64,000 nucleotides of DNA, taken from Caldinitratiruptor microaerophilus (GTDB lineage Bacteria > Bacillota > Sulfobacillia > Symbiobacteriales > ZC4RG38). Both the position numbers and the translations under genes were made by a program. Where the stretch lies: NCBI RefSeq assembly GCF_025999835.1, contig NZ_AP025628.1:310001-374000 (forward strand), given 5' to 3'. Under the pieces are notes generated by a model. The model was not told the origin of the DNA and did no database searches. It worked only from the letters and a program-made list of their open reading frames with translations. Shown here one piece after another: positions 50,420 through 57,889 of the stretch. How positions within the stretch are numbered: the stretch's first letter is position 1; the number at the start of each line of letters is the position of its first letter.

Positions 50420-51706
50420 GTGACGAAGCTGGCGATCATCGGCGGGGGCAGCGCCTACACGCCCGACATCCTCGAGTCCTTGCTGGCCGAACCCCACCTC
50501 TTCCAGGGGTGGGAGTGGGTGCTTCACGACGTGGACCGGGCAGCGGTCGCGACCATCGCCCGCCTGGGCCAGGGGCTGGCGCGCGCCGCCGGGTGCGAGG
50601 TGCGGGTGCGCCCCACGCTGGACCTGGCCGAGGCGCTGGCGGGTGCCCGCTTCGTCCTCGCCCAGCCCCGCCCCGGCGGCTTGCGGCACCGCGCCCTGGA
50701 CGAGCGCATTCCCCTCCGGCACGGGGTCATCGGCCAGGAGACCGTGGGGCCGGGGGGACTGAGCTTCGCCTGGCGGTCGATCCCGGTCATGGTCGAGGTG
50801 GCCCGGCAGATGGCCCGGCTGGCGCCGGGTGCGTGGCTCATCTCGTACACGAACCCGGCCGGGATGGTCTGCGAGGCGCTCCTCCGGGTCCAGCCGGGGG
50901 TCCGCTTCCTCTGCCTGTGCGACATGCCGAGCGGGCTGCAGCACGAGATCGCGCGGGTGCTGCGCGCGGATCCGGGCCGGGTGGCCCTGGAGTACCGTGG
51001 CCTGAACCACGCCGGGTGGTCGGCCCGCGTGCTCCTGGACGGAGAGGACGTGACCCCGCGCCTCCTCCGCCTGGCCCGCCGGCTGCCGGTGGAGTGGCTC
51101 TGGCCGGGCGAGGTGGCGGGCACCGTGCGGCTGTTCAAGGAGCACGGGCACCTTCCGGACCCCTACCTGCGCTACTATTACTACACCGACGCGATCCTGC
51201 GGCGGCTGCGGCGCGCCCGGCGCACCCGGGCCGAGGTCCTGCTGGAGCGCCTGCCCCGACTCTACGCGCACTTCCGGGCCCAGGCCGCCGCGCCCCGGCC
51301 CCGCCTGCGCCTGCACCGCGGCCACGCCACCCACGGCGATCTGGCGGCGGGGATCATCCGGGCGATCGCCGCCGGGCGGAGAGAGCGCTACGTGATTCAG
51401 CAGCAGAACGCCGGCCACGTCGGCGGGCTTGTCCCGGGGCACGCGGCGCAGTTTCCGGCGGAGGTCGGCCCCGACGGGTGGCGGCCCCTGCCGGTGCCGG
51501 CCCTGGACGGGCCGGAGGGCGAGCTCATCCGGCGCATCCAGGCCGCCGAGCTGCGGAACGTCGACGCCGCCCTGACCGGCGACCGGCAGGCGGCCGTCGA
51601 GGCCATGGCCCTGAACCCGCTGGTGCCCTCGCGGGCGGTGGCGGAGCGGCTCGTCGAGGAGCTCCTGGCCGCCCACCGGGAGTACCTGCCGCAGTTCGGC
51701 GGGTGA
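50420..51706 (+). CDS. Glycoside hydrolase family 4 enzyme (6-phospho-glucosidase type)
   Basis: 428 residues. GH4 enzymes are NAD- and Mn-dependent and cleave glycosides (usually 6-phosphorylated) by an oxidation-elimination mechanism. Seen are KLAIIGGGSAYTPDILESLL (NAD Rossmann), AQPRPGGLRHRALDERIPL, GVIGQETVGPGGLSFAWRSI, YTNPAGMVCEAL, LCLCDMPSG with the metal Cys, and EYRGLNHAGW with the metal His. GTG 50420 follows GGGGGGG. It overlaps the deacetylase region, and pairing with a ChbG-like gene recalls the chbF-chbG order of chitobiose operons. Confidence 0.93.
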   Translation: MTKLAIIGGGSAYTPDILESLLAEPHLFQGWEWVLHDVDRAAVATIARLGQGLARAAGCEVRVRPTLDLAEALAGARFVLAQPRPGGLRHRALDERIPLRHGVIGQETVGPGGLSFAWRSIPVMVEVARQMARLAPGAWLISYTNPAGMVCEALLRVQPGVRFLCLCDMPSGLQHEIARVLRADPGRVALEYRGLNHAGWSARVLLDGEDVTPRLLRLARRLPVEWLWPGEVAGTVRLFKEHGHLPDPYLRYYYYTDAILRRLRRARRTRAEVLLERLPRLYAHFRAQAAAPRPRLRLHRGHATHGDLAAGIIRAIAAGRRERYVIQQQNAGHVGGLVPGHAAQFPAEVGPDGWRPLPVPALDGPEGELIRRIQAAELRNVDAALTGDRQAAVEAMALNPLVPSRAVAERLVEELLAAHREYLPQFGG

Positions 51707-51741
51707 GCGCGCCGGCCGGAGAGGGGGCGAGGGACCTGCGC

Positions 51742-52563
51742 GTGCTGATCGTGAACGCCGACGACTACGGGCTCTCGCCCGCCGTGAGCCGCGGGATCCT
51801 GGCCGCGTGGCGGGAGGGGATCGTGACCTCGACCACCTTCCTGGTCAACCTGCCCGCCAGCGCCGAATCCGCTCGCCTGCTGGCCGGGGCACCCGGCCTG
51901 GGGGTCGGCCTGCACCTGAACCTGACGACCGGCCGGCCGGTCCTGCCGCCCCGGTCCGTGCCCTCCCTGGTAGGGCCGGACGGGACGTTCGTGAAGAGCC
52001 TGTGGCGCCTCCGCTACCGGGTGCGGGCGGAGGAGGTGCGGAGGGAGTGGGAGGCCCAGGTGGACCGCTTCATCGAGCTCGTGGGCCGGCTGCCGACCCA
52101 CCTGGACAGCCACCACCACGTGCACGCCCTGCCGGGGCTGGCGGCCGTCTTCGCCGACCTCGCCCGCCGCCGCGGCATCCGGGCCGCCCGGGTGGTCCGC
52201 CCGGCCGACCTGCCCCCCGTCCGGTCCCTCGCCGGCTGGGCGACCGGGCTGCTGTACCGCCGCTACCTGGCGGGCTCCGCCCGAGTCCTCGCCCGGTCGG
52301 GGCTGGCGCTGCCGGACCGGGTGCTCCTCGCCGACTTCGACCGGCGCCGCCTGGTCGAGTGGATCCGCGGGCTTCCGGAAGGCGTCACCGAGCTCGTGTG
52401 CCACCCCGGCTACGTCGACGGCGAGCTCCGCCGCCTGTCGGGCCGGGTGGAGCCCCGGCCGGCGGAGATGGCGGACCTCGTCTCGGCGGAGGTGCGTGAG
52501 GCCGTCCGCGCCGCGGGCGTCCGCCTGGCGCACTACGGGGAGCTCACCTCGGCGGAGAGGTAG
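51742..52563 (+). CDS. ChbG/YdjC/HpnK-family carbohydrate deacetylase
   Basis: 273 residues. The family removes acetyl groups from N-acetylated sugars such as chitooligosaccharides. LIVNADDYGLSPAVSRGI carries the metal Asp pair, LGVGLHLNLTTGRP and THLDSHHHVHALPGL the metal His, and TELVCHPGYVDGEL the C-terminal motif. GTG 51742 gives the family N-terminus and lies about 6 nt after GAGGGAC. GTG 51703 overlaps the GH4 stop but has no ribosome site. With GH4 and a nearby PTS it suggests uptake and breakdown of an amino-sugar disaccharide or of peptidoglycan fragments. Confidence 0.9.
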   Translation: MLIVNADDYGLSPAVSRGILAAWREGIVTSTTFLVNLPASAESARLLAGAPGLGVGLHLNLTTGRPVLPPRSVPSLVGPDGTFVKSLWRLRYRVRAEEVRREWEAQVDRFIELVGRLPTHLDSHHHVHALPGLAAVFADLARRRGIRAARVVRPADLPPVRSLAGWATGLLYRRYLAGSARVLARSGLALPDRVLLADFDRRRLVEWIRGLPEGVTELVCHPGYVDGELRRLSGRVEPRPAEMADLVSAEVREAVRAAGVRLAHYGELTSAER

Positions 52564-52644
52564 CTCGCCTGCGGGGGCTCGTTCGTTCCTTGTACTGGAA
52601 GGAATCTCCCCCAGGCGGAGCGAAACTCTGTTCGACAGACTCGC

Positions 52645-53760
52645 TTGGACCGTGGGGAGGCGGGTAGCATTCTCTACCAGACCACCCTTGACGTCGGTTT
52701 GCAGCCGGGCTGTGACCCGTGCGGAGTCGAGCAGGCAGTCCGGATCGCCCGGCGATTTCCCCGCCTTCGCTACATGGGGAGCAAGTACAAGCTGATTCCC
52801 CATCTGGCGGAGGTGTTCGGGTCGCTACAGTTCAAGACCGTTCTCGATGCGTTCTCCGGCAGCGGTGTCGTGGCCTATCTTCTCAAGGCCATGGGAAAGA
52901 CAGTCCACGCGAACGATTTCCTCCGCTTCTCCGCGGAGGTGGCCCGGGCGACGGTCGAGAACCCCGGGCGAACCCTCACGGAGGCAGACGTCCGCGCACT
53001 CCTGGAGCCGAACCCTGCACGTAGCCACTTCATCGAAGATACCTTTGATGGCCTTTACTTTTCGAGGCAGGACAATCAGTTCTTGGACAACGTCTGGTCC
53101 AATCTCGGTCGCCTCGACGACCCCTACAAGCGCTCTCTTGCGATCGCCTCCCTGGTGCTGGCGGCTGCCAAGAAGCAGCCTCGCGGCGTGTTCACCGTGG
53201 TGGGCAGGCGATACGACGACGGGCGGCTCGACCTCCGGCTTTCGATGCAGGAGCAGTTTCTTCGGGCCGTTAAGATGTACAACCGCACGGTCATGCCTGG
53301 AGCACCCGGTAACCGCGTGACTTGTTCGGATGTCTTTGACCTGCCAGATGATCGATATGATCTTGTGTATCTCGATCCTCCGTATGTCCCACCCAGGGAC
53401 GACAACTGCTACATAAAGCGCTATCACTTCCTTGAGGGTCTTGCTTGTTATTGGAAAGATGTAAAGATCCTGTATAATACACGAACAAAGAAGATCGAGA
53501 AGAAGTGGACGCTGTTTTCCTATAAGCACACAATTGTAGACGCTCTCGATCGGTTGTTTGCCAAGTTTTCGCGAAGCATCATCGTGCTTTCGTATTCATC
53601 GAACAGCATTCCGCCCCGTGAGGTCATCATGGACCTGCTCAGGCGCTACAAGAAGACTGTGCACGTCGTCGCGGTACCCCACCGATACTCGTTCGGTACC
53701 CACCAACACGTGGGTGTAGGCCGAAACGAAGTGTCCGAGTACATCTTTGTGGGGATGTAG
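52645..53760 (+). CDS. D12-class adenine-specific DNA methyltransferase
   Basis: 371 residues. Motif X/I is PRLRYMGSKYKLIPHL and KTVLDAFSGSGVVAYLLKAM, the catalytic motif IV is DLVYLDPPYVPPRDD (DPPY), and RRYKKTVHVVAVPHRYSF is the family C-terminal end. This is the Dam/DpnM-like N6-adenine type. The start is unclear: TTG 52645 lacks a good ribosome site, and homology begins near residue 40. The last 400 bp are much richer in A/T than neighbouring genes. It is followed 4 bp later by a putative restriction enzyme, and the pair looks transferred. Confidence 0.85.
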   Translation: MDRGEAGSILYQTTLDVGLQPGCDPCGVEQAVRIARRFPRLRYMGSKYKLIPHLAEVFGSLQFKTVLDAFSGSGVVAYLLKAMGKTVHANDFLRFSAEVARATVENPGRTLTEADVRALLEPNPARSHFIEDTFDGLYFSRQDNQFLDNVWSNLGRLDDPYKRSLAIASLVLAAAKKQPRGVFTVVGRRYDDGRLDLRLSMQEQFLRAVKMYNRTVMPGAPGNRVTCSDVFDLPDDRYDLVYLDPPYVPPRDDNCYIKRYHFLEGLACYWKDVKILYNTRTKKIEKKWTLFSYKHTIVDALDRLFAKFSRSIIVLSYSSNSIPPREVIMDLLRRYKKTVHVVAVPHRYSFGTHQHVGVGRNEVSEYIFVGM

Positions 53761-53763
53761 TCG

Positions 53764-54639
53764 GTGAGATTCCCAAGTGTTTCCGTTGAGGAGCTCCTAC
53801 AGCAATTTCAGGAGGCTCCATCGGAGTGGCTGGACGACGCAGGGCGTGAAACCCTCCGCGCGATCGGCCGGTTTCTGGACGAGGCGAAGACGGGGGTCGA
53901 CGCGGAAAAGCTTGACGCCCTGCTGGCCAGCTCGCCGAGAACCCTCGATGTGATCCGACTTTTTCTCGGTCTTTCGCAGGATGAGATGGCCAACCACCTC
54001 CGGGCGGCCGGTGGGGGCGCGCTCAGCGGAACGTATGCATCCATCCGAGACCGGCTGAAGCATGATCACGTCCGGGCTACGGTTGTATCTGCCCTTGTTC
54101 GACTAGGGGCAGTCCACACGATCGGTGCCCATCTGAGGAAACGATGGACGATCCGCGACGTTTTGCTGGAACGCTACCAGTTTGGTCGCGGACGAGCGGT
54201 GAAGGGACAGTTGCGGGGCCGATCGCTGGAAAATGAGGTGGAACAGCGGCTCCGGCGGCTCGGGGTCCCATACGTGGCGCGGGTCACCTTCATCGGTCGG
54301 GACGGTAAGCAGGCGAAAGCGGACTTTGCGATTCCTGGCGCACAGCGCCCCAAGACTGTCATTGAGAGTAAGGTATATGAGGCCACGGGTTCCAAACAGA
54401 CAGACGTTCTCGGAGACATCCTGAAGATTGTGGAGGCCCGCGACTATCTGACCTACTTCTTTGTCGTGACAGACGGCCTGGGGTGGCACAACCGGGTGAG
54501 CGATCTGCGGCATCTGGTGGAGTTCCAGCAGCGAGGCATGGTGAGCATGATCTTTACCCGAGCAACGCTCGGGAAACTTGAAGAAGCAGTCCGCTACATT
54601 TACCAACACGAATACGGGCGCCAGAGCGAAGAAGAGTAG
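53764..54639 (+). CDS. Putative type II restriction endonuclease
   Basis: 291 residues from GTG 53764. The C-terminal half contains a PD-(D/E)xK nuclease core: LENEVEQRLRRLGVPYVARV, then KADFAIPGAQRPKTVIESKV, where D and E-x-K are spaced as in type II enzymes, followed by FFVVTDGLGWHNRVSDLRHL. The N-terminal part is helical (LDVIRLFLGLSQDEMANHL). It lies 3 nt after the adenine methyltransferase gene, as in many type II R-M systems. The recognition sequence is unknown. A perfect terminator hairpin follows. Codon use is less GC-biased than in the surrounding genes. Confidence 0.75.
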   Translation: MRFPSVSVEELLQQFQEAPSEWLDDAGRETLRAIGRFLDEAKTGVDAEKLDALLASSPRTLDVIRLFLGLSQDEMANHLRAAGGGALSGTYASIRDRLKHDHVRATVVSALVRLGAVHTIGAHLRKRWTIRDVLLERYQFGRGRAVKGQLRGRSLENEVEQRLRRLGVPYVARVTFIGRDGKQAKADFAIPGAQRPKTVIESKVYEATGSKQTDVLGDILKIVEARDYLTYFFVVTDGLGWHNRVSDLRHLVEFQQRGMVSMIFTRATLGKLEEAVRYIYQHEYGRQSEEE

Positions 54640-54654
54640 CCGGGGAACTCACCT

Positions 54655-54680
54655 GCCAGGTTCGGAGCGAACCTGGCTTT
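54655..54680 (+). terminator. Terminator after the restriction-modification pair
   Basis: GCCAGGTTCG (54655-54664) and CGAACCTGGC (54668-54677) form a perfect 10-bp stem with a GAG loop, followed by TTT. It is 27 bp upstream of the PTS gene start and could also act in PTS regulation. Confidence 0.8.
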
Positions 54681-54706
54681 GCGTGGTCCTGGCTGGGAGG
54701 GAGAGC

Positions 54707-56629
54707 ATGTCGCGTGCAGTTTTCGACAAGCTGAGCGCGACGCTCGTCGTGCCGATCGTGGTCCTCCCGGTTGCCGCGCTGCTGCAGGCGTTCGGGTTCA
54801 TCCTGGGCCTCGAGCCCCTCACGGCCGGCGGACGGGCGATCCTGGTGCACTTCCTGCCGGCCCTGTTCGCCCTCGCCGTGGCCGTGGGCTTCGCCGGCGC
54901 CGATGCGATGGCTGCCTTCGCCGCCCTGACGGCCTACGCGGTGATGTGGGGGGTGGGGAGCGCGGTGGCGCGCGACCCCGCCCTGAACCCCGGGGCGATC
55001 GGCGGCCTGGCGGCCGGCGCCGTGGGGGTGTGGCTCTTCCGGCGCTTCCATCGCGTGGAACTGCCCGAGTTCCTGGCCCTCTTTTCCGGCAAGCGCCTGG
55101 TCCCCACCCTGGCAGCCCTCGCCGCGCTGCCGCTGGGACTCCTCCTCGGGTACGGGTGGCCGTGGGTGCTGGGTGGCCTCCGCACGCTCGCCGGGTGGGT
55201 CTTCTCGGCCGGGCCCGCCGGGGCCTTCGTCTACGGGGCCATGGATCGGATCCTTGTGCCCACGGGCCTGCACCACATCGTCAACAACCTGGTGGAGTAC
55301 CAGCTCGGTGCTTACACCGACCCGGCGACCGGCCGGGTCGTCACCGGGGAGATCCAGCGCTTCTATGCCGGGGACCCTTCCGCGGGGCTCCTCATGAGCG
55401 GCTTCTACGTCTTCAACAACTTCGCCATCCCGGCGATCGCCCTGGCCATCGCCCACGCGGCACCCCCGTCCCGGCGGCGCCGGGTGAGCGGCCTCATGTG
55501 GACGGGCCTCCTCACCTCGGTGATGACCGGGATCACCGAGCCCGTGGAGTTCGCCTTCGTCTTCGGCGCGCCCGTGCTCTGGGGCGTGCACGTCGTCCTC
55601 ACCGGCCTGGCCTCGTACATCACGTACGCGCTCGGCATCCGGGACTGGGGCTATGCCCTGCCCATGTACGTGATCAACTGGCCTTACGCCTCGCGGGCCG
55701 CCCTGATCCCCGTGGTCGGGGTCCCGTTCTTCGTGCTGTACTACGCCCTGTTCCGCTACTACATCGCCCGCTTCCGGCCGCCGGTCCTGGGGCAGGAGGC
55801 GGACCCCGGCCCGGGACCGGCCGGCGCCGTGCCGGCGGAGCCCGGCGCCTCGGACGTGGCGCACCTCGCGCAGGCCGTCCTCGCCGGGCTCGGCGGGCCC
55901 GGAAACCTCCGGAGCCTCGACGCGTGCATGAGCCGGCTGCGCGTGGACGTGGCCGACCCAGCCCAGGTCGACGAGGCCGCCCTGCGGCGCGCCGGCGCGC
56001 GGGGCGTCATGCGGGCCGGGACGGCCGTGCAGGTCGTCCTGGGGCCCCGGGCCGGCGCCGTGCGGGCGGCGATCGAGGCCGCGTCGAAGCCGCCCGCGGC
56101 GGACGGTCACCCCCCGGCGGAAGTGGGCGAACCCGCGCCGGAGGCGCGCCCGGGCGATGACGGGCCGGTCGAGGTCGTCCTCCTCTCCCCTCTCACGGGG
56201 CGCTGCCTGCCCCTCGGCGACGTCCCGGACCCAGCCTTTGCCAACCGCCTCGTGGGGGACGGGGTGGCGGTGGCGCCCGAGGCCGGCCTCCTCCTGGCCC
56301 CGGCCCCCGGCGTGGTCGCCCACGTGTTCCCCGGCGGGCACGCCGTGGGGATCGTCACCCCGGAGGGGCTGGAGGTGCTGCTCCACGTGGGCGTCGACAC
56401 GGTGAAGCTCGGCGGCCGGCACTTCCGGGTGCGGGTCCGGGAGGGAGACCGGGTGCGGGCCGGTCAGGTGCTGGTCGAGTTCGACCGGGAGGCCGTGGAG
56501 GGGGAGGGCTACTCCACGGTCTCGCCGGTGGTCATCACGAACATGGACGCCGTGGCCGAGGTCACCCCGCTCTGCTGGGGGCCGGTCCGGGCCGGGGTTA
56601 CGCCGGTCCTGCGGGTGAGGCGGCGGTGA
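54707..56629 (+). CDS. PTS glucose/N-acetylglucosamine-type permease IICBA
   Basis: 640 residues in the order IIC-IIB-IIA. IIC (about 1-380) has ten or so membrane segments, with the sugar-specific PTGLHHIVNNLVEYQLGAYT, GFYVFNNFAIPAIALAIAHA and GITEPVEFAFVFG motifs. IIB (about 385-460) has the phospho-Cys in SLDACMSRLRVDVAD. IIA (about 490-640) has the phospho-His in VLLHVGVDTVKLGG. It imports and phosphorylates glucose, GlcNAc or a related sugar. ATG 54707 follows GGGAGGGAGAGC. Its stop overlaps the signal peptidase start by 4 nt. Confidence 0.93.
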   Translation: MSRAVFDKLSATLVVPIVVLPVAALLQAFGFILGLEPLTAGGRAILVHFLPALFALAVAVGFAGADAMAAFAALTAYAVMWGVGSAVARDPALNPGAIGGLAAGAVGVWLFRRFHRVELPEFLALFSGKRLVPTLAALAALPLGLLLGYGWPWVLGGLRTLAGWVFSAGPAGAFVYGAMDRILVPTGLHHIVNNLVEYQLGAYTDPATGRVVTGEIQRFYAGDPSAGLLMSGFYVFNNFAIPAIALAIAHAAPPSRRRRVSGLMWTGLLTSVMTGITEPVEFAFVFGAPVLWGVHVVLTGLASYITYALGIRDWGYALPMYVINWPYASRAALIPVVGVPFFVLYYALFRYYIARFRPPVLGQEADPGPGPAGAVPAEPGASDVAHLAQAVLAGLGGPGNLRSLDACMSRLRVDVADPAQVDEAALRRAGARGVMRAGTAVQVVLGPRAGAVRAAIEAASKPPAADGHPPAEVGEPAPEARPGDDGPVEVVLLSPLTGRCLPLGDVPDPAFANRLVGDGVAVAPEAGLLLAPAPGVVAHVFPGGHAVGIVTPEGLEVLLHVGVDTVKLGGRHFRVRVREGDRVRAGQVLVEFDREAVEGEGYSTVSPVVITNMDAVAEVTPLCWGPVRAGVTPVLRVRRR

Positions 56630-57243
56630 GGCGCTTCCGGTTCTGGCTGCACGCGGCCGGGCTGGCCGCGGCGCTCTACCTCCTGACCGTCCGCTTCGTG
56701 ATCCAGCCCTACGCCGTGCGGGGCGGCTCCATGGAGCCGACCCTGCACGCGGGCGAGCACGTCCTGGTGGAGAAGATCGCCTACCGCTTCCGGGCGCCCC
56801 GTCCCGGCGAGATCGTCGTCCTCCGCGACCCCACGGAACCCGGCCGGGATCTGGTCAAGCGGGTGGTGGCGGCAGGCGGACAGGTCCTGGAGAAACGGGC
56901 GGGCCACTACCTGGTCGACGGCGAGGTGGTGGCGGGTCCCTGCCCGGGGGACCCGTTCCCGCCGCGGCTGCCCCCCCGGGTGCTGGGCCCGGACCAGGTG
57001 TGGGTCCTCGGCGACAACTGGTGCGACAGCCGCGACAGCCGGGCCTTCGGGCCTGTGAGCGTCGACCTGGTCAGGGGGCGGGTCGTCTTCGCGCTGTGGC
57101 CGCCCCGGCGTCCTGCCGCGTACGCGAGCGGCGTCAGCGAGATGTGGTATCGCGCGGAAGGTCCCCGGCGGCAGGAGGCAGTTCCACGGCAGGCCGCTGC
57201 CTTCCCCGGCGCCGGCGCACCGCCGCGAGCGCCAGGAGGATGA
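56626..57243 (+). CDS. lepB: Signal peptidase I
   Basis: 205 residues. A single N-terminal membrane segment (HAAGLAAALYLLTVRFVIQP) precedes the catalytic Ser in RGGSMEPTLHAGEHVLVEKI and the general-base Lys in RDLVKRVVAAGG. LGDNWCDSRDSRAFG is the conserved box E. The C-terminal 40 residues (after WPPRR) are Arg/Ala/Pro-rich, not part of the family, and run antisense over the dedA gene for 110 bp. GTG 56626 lies in the stop of the PTS gene, an unusual coupling. Confidence 0.93.
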   Translation: MRRFRFWLHAAGLAAALYLLTVRFVIQPYAVRGGSMEPTLHAGEHVLVEKIAYRFRAPRPGEIVVLRDPTEPGRDLVKRVVAAGGQVLEKRAGHYLVDGEVVAGPCPGDPFPPRLPPRVLGPDQVWVLGDNWCDSRDSRAFGPVSVDLVRGRVVFALWPPRRPAAYASGVSEMWYRAEGPRRQEAVPRQAAAFPGAGAPPRAPGG

Positions 57244-57796
57244 AGGCAGCGGCCACCACGACGGCGTCAAGATAATGGAAGTACGCCCGCAGTGCCTCCC
57301 AGTTCTCGCCGAGCTTCACCCCGGTCCACACCAGGGCGGCGGTCCAGGGAAGGACCCCGAGGGCGGAGTACAGGGTGAAGCGCCCCAGCGGCATGCGGGC
57401 GATGCCGGCCGGGAGCGAGATGAAGGTGCGGACCCCCGGCAGGAGCCGGCTGAAGAAGGCCGTGACTTCGCCCCACCGGGCGAACCACCGCTCGGCCACG
57501 GCCAGCTCGTGTTCACGGAGAAAGACGTAGCGGCCGTAACGCTCGAGGAAGGGACGCCCGCCGTACCGGCCGGCCACGTACGCGGCCCACGACCCGACCA
57601 GCTGTCCGAGGGTGGCCCAGGTGACGGCTTCCCAGAAGCCCATGCGGCCGCGCGCGACCAGAAAGCCGGCGAACGGGAGGACCACCTCGCTCGGCAGGGG
57701 GAAGCAGGCGCTTTCCAGCGCCATGGCCAGGAAGATGCCGCCCGGCCCGGCACGGTCGAGGAAACCGACGAGGGCCTGAATGAGCGCGTCGATCAT
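57134..57796 (-). CDS. DedA-family membrane protein
   Basis: 220 residues. GIFLAMALESACFPLPSEVV and LPFAGFLVARGRMGFWEAV, then YVAGRYGGRPFLERYGRYV, FFSRLLPGVRTFISLPAGIA and MPLGRFTLYSALGVLPWTAA are the DedA signatures (SNARE-associated domain). Some members flip undecaprenyl phosphate or polyprenyl lipids. ATG 57796 follows GAAGGTG. Its 3' end overlaps the signal peptidase gene on the other strand by 110 bp. Confidence 0.93.
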   Translation of the reverse strand: MIDALIQALVGFLDRAGPGGIFLAMALESACFPLPSEVVLPFAGFLVARGRMGFWEAVTWATLGQLVGSWAAYVAGRYGGRPFLERYGRYVFLREHELAVAERWFARWGEVTAFFSRLLPGVRTFISLPAGIARMPLGRFTLYSALGVLPWTAALVWTGVKLGENWEALRAYFHYLDAVVVAAAFILLALAAVRRRRGRQRPAVELPPAAGDLPRDTTSR

Positions 57797-57880
57797 GGCG
57801 AGGCACCTTCTCTCTTGGCATCCGCGGGGGCAGACCGCTACCCCTCATCCTGCCCTTGGCCGGCGTGGCCGTCAACCCCG

Positions 57881-57889
57881 GCCGGGTGC
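57881..57889 (+). repeat. 9-bp target-site repeat, left flank of IS copy 1
   Basis: GCCGGGTGC. The same 9 bp occur at 59492-59500, 61103-61111 and 62714-62722, at each IS junction and at the far right flank. Confidence 0.9.
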
